A stretch of DNA of 64,000 nucleotides from Allolobophora icterica (Eukaryota > Annelida > Clitellata > Crassiclitellata > Lumbricidae), in NCBI GenBank assembly GCA_963556255.1, contig OY744606.1:1940673-2004672 (forward strand), written 5' to 3'. A program made the position numbers and the translations under genes. Below the pieces are notes generated by a model. That model was not told the DNA's origin. It was given only the letters and a program-made list of their open reading frames with translations, and did not search any database. The first letter of the stretch is position 1, and each line of letters opens with the position of its first letter. Below, one piece after another: positions 46,767-64,000 of the stretch.

Positions 46767-47144
46767 TAGAGACAATAGCAGCTCTTTTGTTTTCCTATGT
46801 CGCTCGGATGCTCATAATGAGACACGTGCTAAGCTGCGTAACTCGTATGGAATGCACGTCCAAAGTTGGACATCAGAGTAGACGAACAAAAATCATAGAA
46901 AAAGAAAAAATGGATGCACCAATTTGTGGACTTTGTTTTGTTCTGCTCTTGAGCGGCGCTATATAAATTTTCATTTTCGATTATAGTCTCGGGGAATAGG
47001 ACCGTGGGACATGGTCGTCGCAGAGTCGGACTGGGATTGTTTTGGGGCCCTGACATTTTCATCATGCAAGGGCCCAAAGCTTTGCGAGTTTGCATATTTA
47101 GAATATTTGTGTATTGACGTATAATTAATTTCAATGGCCGGACT

Positions 47145-47285
47145 GGACATTGGATAGCTGAATGGAGAGAATGCTCGACCTGTAACGCGGAGATCGCGGG
47201 TTCAAGCCTCCACTCAGGCGGTCATTGTGTAAGGATATTGAAGAAGTCCTACACGCGCAGTTGCTCAACGCTGTGTAACGTTACG
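47145..47285 (+). mobile_element. SINE family 1-related copy
   Basis: A-box-like GGATAGCTGAATGGAGAG and B box GGGTTCAAGCC are followed by GGCGGTCATTGTGTAAGGA and TTGCTCAACGC, the family 1 body. Confidence 0.7.
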
Positions 47286-47289
47286 TTGC

Positions 47290-47690
47290 GGTTATGTTAT
47301 GCTAGGTGATATAATGTCGTGTGATGTCATGTTGGGTGATGTTATGTTAGTTGTGGTATATTATGTTACGTTATATGATGCCACGTTAGTCATGTAGTGT
47401 TACGTTGCGTTATCTTACGTTATGTCATGTTGTGTTGTTATCTCACATAACTCACACTAAAATAATTATATTATATCGATTTGCTTTATTGTATGTATGT
47501 CACAGTGTGAGACTATATTTGCCCATTAAGTGTTAGGTACGTACGCCAATATATGCATAAAAAGCACGATATTCATATGAATCCTTCTTCATCAGATTTG
47601 CCATTATATATATATATATATATATGTTGTAAATATAAAAATATATATATCTTCACGTATATACTGTAGAGCAAGGGATAATGGGCAATA
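47290..47690. other. GTTAC/GTTAT-rich degenerate repeat, no gene
   Basis: Units such as GTTATGTTA and GATGTCATG recur up to 47420, and a (TA)n run lies at 47605-47626. Confidence 0.5.
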
Positions 47691-47910
47691 ATGATGATGA
47701 TGAAGATAATGATGATAATGATGATGAAGATAATGATGATAATGATGATGACGATGATGATGATGATAATAATGATGATGGTGGTGGTGGTGGTGATGCT
47801 CACGGTGACGATGATGCTGATGATGATAATGATGCTGATGATGATGGTTATGACATTGATGATGATGATAACGATGGTGACGATGGTGATGATAATGATG
47901 ATGCTGCTGC

Positions 47911-47990
<80 letters not shown>

Positions 47991-48012
47991 GTGATGATAA
48001 TGATGGTGGTGA
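47688..48012. repeat. (GAT)n microsatellite abutting receptor exon 2
   Basis: Imperfect then perfect GAT triplets (about 25 in 47908-47985). They end about 15 bp before the exon 2 acceptor, so the usual pyrimidine tract is almost absent. Confidence 0.97.
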
Positions 48013-48025
48013 TGTATGTCTGTAG

Positions 48026-62948
<14,923 letters not shown>

Positions 62949-63050
62949 TAACGACAAGTAAGCGGAAATCGGTAATTGTTATGGCGTGGATGTTCGTTAG
63001 TCTAAAGTTTTGATAGGTGCAATATTTGATAAGACGGGATACGCTGTTCT

Positions 63051-63056
63051 AATAAA
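63051..63056 (+). terminator. Polyadenylation signal of the receptor gene
   Basis: AATAAA about 100 nt after the stop. Further A/T-rich candidates lie at 63290-63310. Confidence 0.55.
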
Positions 63057-63620
63057 ATTCTGTGGGAAAGATTTTGTTGCCTTTTTCTGTTGCGAGGATA
63101 CTCTCAGGCTAATGGAGTTGGAATCGTTCGTCAAGGCAATCGTTGTATTTATGAATCTTCGCTGTTATATAGCACATTTTAGAGCATATTTGGATTTACT
63201 ATCACCATTGGCCTACAAAGAAGTTATTTGACAAATGTGAGAGCAAATTACCTCGTCCCAGTCCATCTTCAAAGTGATTTATCTTTATTAATAATAAATT
63301 TAATATTAATATTAATCCACCAAAACATCATTTTGTCTTCCAACTGATGTCCAAAATTAGAGGCACTTTAACTCTAATGCTTTCAGCCATATAAAGCTGG
63401 TTTTGAAACCTGCTCTATTTATCGTAGAGATAGCAAGTGTCACGTCGGTAATTGTGAAGTCCATTTACAGATGCGTCTTATATAAATGGGCACAATGTCA
63501 TGTTCGTCTCGGTGAAAAATTATAGTCGTGACAAATTGCAGTGATATACACAGTTAAGAGCAATGTATGTTTATCTGTTGGAAACATCGTAGTAAACGCA
63601 TCCAGGAGAAAGTTGGCACT
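63057..63620. other. No gene recognised
   Basis: Likely 3' flank or alternative 3' UTR of the receptor. A 73-residue frame at 63010-63231 has no recognisable family. Confidence 0.45.
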
Positions 63621-63990
63621 AAGAGGCAGAGAACCAGTGAGACTGACATAGGTACAGAACCAGTGACAAACAGAGATACAGAACCAGTTATATTGAGAGA
63701 CACAAAGCCACTACCACCCAGAGGCAAAGAACTAATGACATGCATTACTCTAAACGGCGTATCTCTGCAATTTGTCAGTACTAGTGACACAGAGGTTCAG
63801 AACTAAAGGAAGACTACCAGCGACACGGAGACACACAAACAGCAAAACCCAGAAGTGACACTAGGTACACAGATCCAGTGATACTGAGAGACGCAAAGTC
63901 AACAACACCAGAGGCAAAGCACCCACGACACTTAGGAAAGGACCCAATTATACTGATGGGATAAACAACCAGTGGCATGTAGAGCCAGTG
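63621..63990. repeat. Degenerate ~20-bp ACCAGTGAYACTGAGAGAC repeat
   Basis: Units such as AGAACCAGTGACAC, CAGAGGCA and ACTGAGAGACACAAAG recur irregularly to the end of the window. Confidence 0.65.
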
Positions 63991-64000
63991 GGAGTTTCTA

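Overview
This window is nuclear DNA from an animal, most likely a marine invertebrate. It has GT-AG introns, tRNA-derived SINEs, L2/CR1-like LINE ends, hAT and Mutator-like DNA elements, an LTR retrotransposon, and an exceptional load of di-, tri- and tetranucleotide microsatellites. The receptor M2-M3 sequence (AETMPPTSDAVPL) looks invertebrate, and a lophotrochozoan is my best guess. Nothing here fixes the species. Almost all long open frames are translations of microsatellites.

Region 1 (about 8.5-30.5 kb) holds a four-copy family of a small Arg/Ser-rich gene on the minus strand, with coding exons at 8831-9118, 12019-12369, 24731-25021 and 28174-28461. Each copy has a predicted 5' non-coding exon, a conserved minus-strand splice donor (GTAAGG, or GTGAGG in the last copy), an acceptor 9 nt before the ATG, and TGACG motifs further upstream. 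The protein has a short acidic leader and then an Arg-rich body, so I read it as a protamine-like sperm nuclear basic protein (inference). The last two copies lie in a roughly 3.1 kb direct tandem duplication. The intron of the second copy has been split by an intact, very young Ty3/gypsy element (12879-19371) with one mismatch between its LTRs and a perfect 5-bp target duplication. Its pol order is protease-integrase-reverse transcriptase-RNase H, as in Gmr1-type elements.

Region 2 (30.5-41 kb) is gene-free: microsatellites, purine tracts, LINE ends, SINE pieces and terminal-inverted-repeat elements.

Region 3 (41.2-63.1 kb) is one nicotinic acetylcholine receptor alpha-type subunit gene on the plus strand. 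Eight coding exons (48026-62948) join in phase and encode about 600 residues. Five exon lengths (45, 110, 195, 87, 110) match the vertebrate CHRNA7 pattern as I recall it. A short signal-peptide-like exon at 41240-41333, in the right phase with a GTGAGT donor, may be exon 1. The introns are packed with transposons: hAT elements at 42599, 49659 and 60889, a Mutator-like element at 53389, LINE ends touching exon 4, and a decayed transposon-type gene at 45.2-46.1 kb.

The two gene systems have no evident functional link. The mobile elements explain most of the remaining structure.
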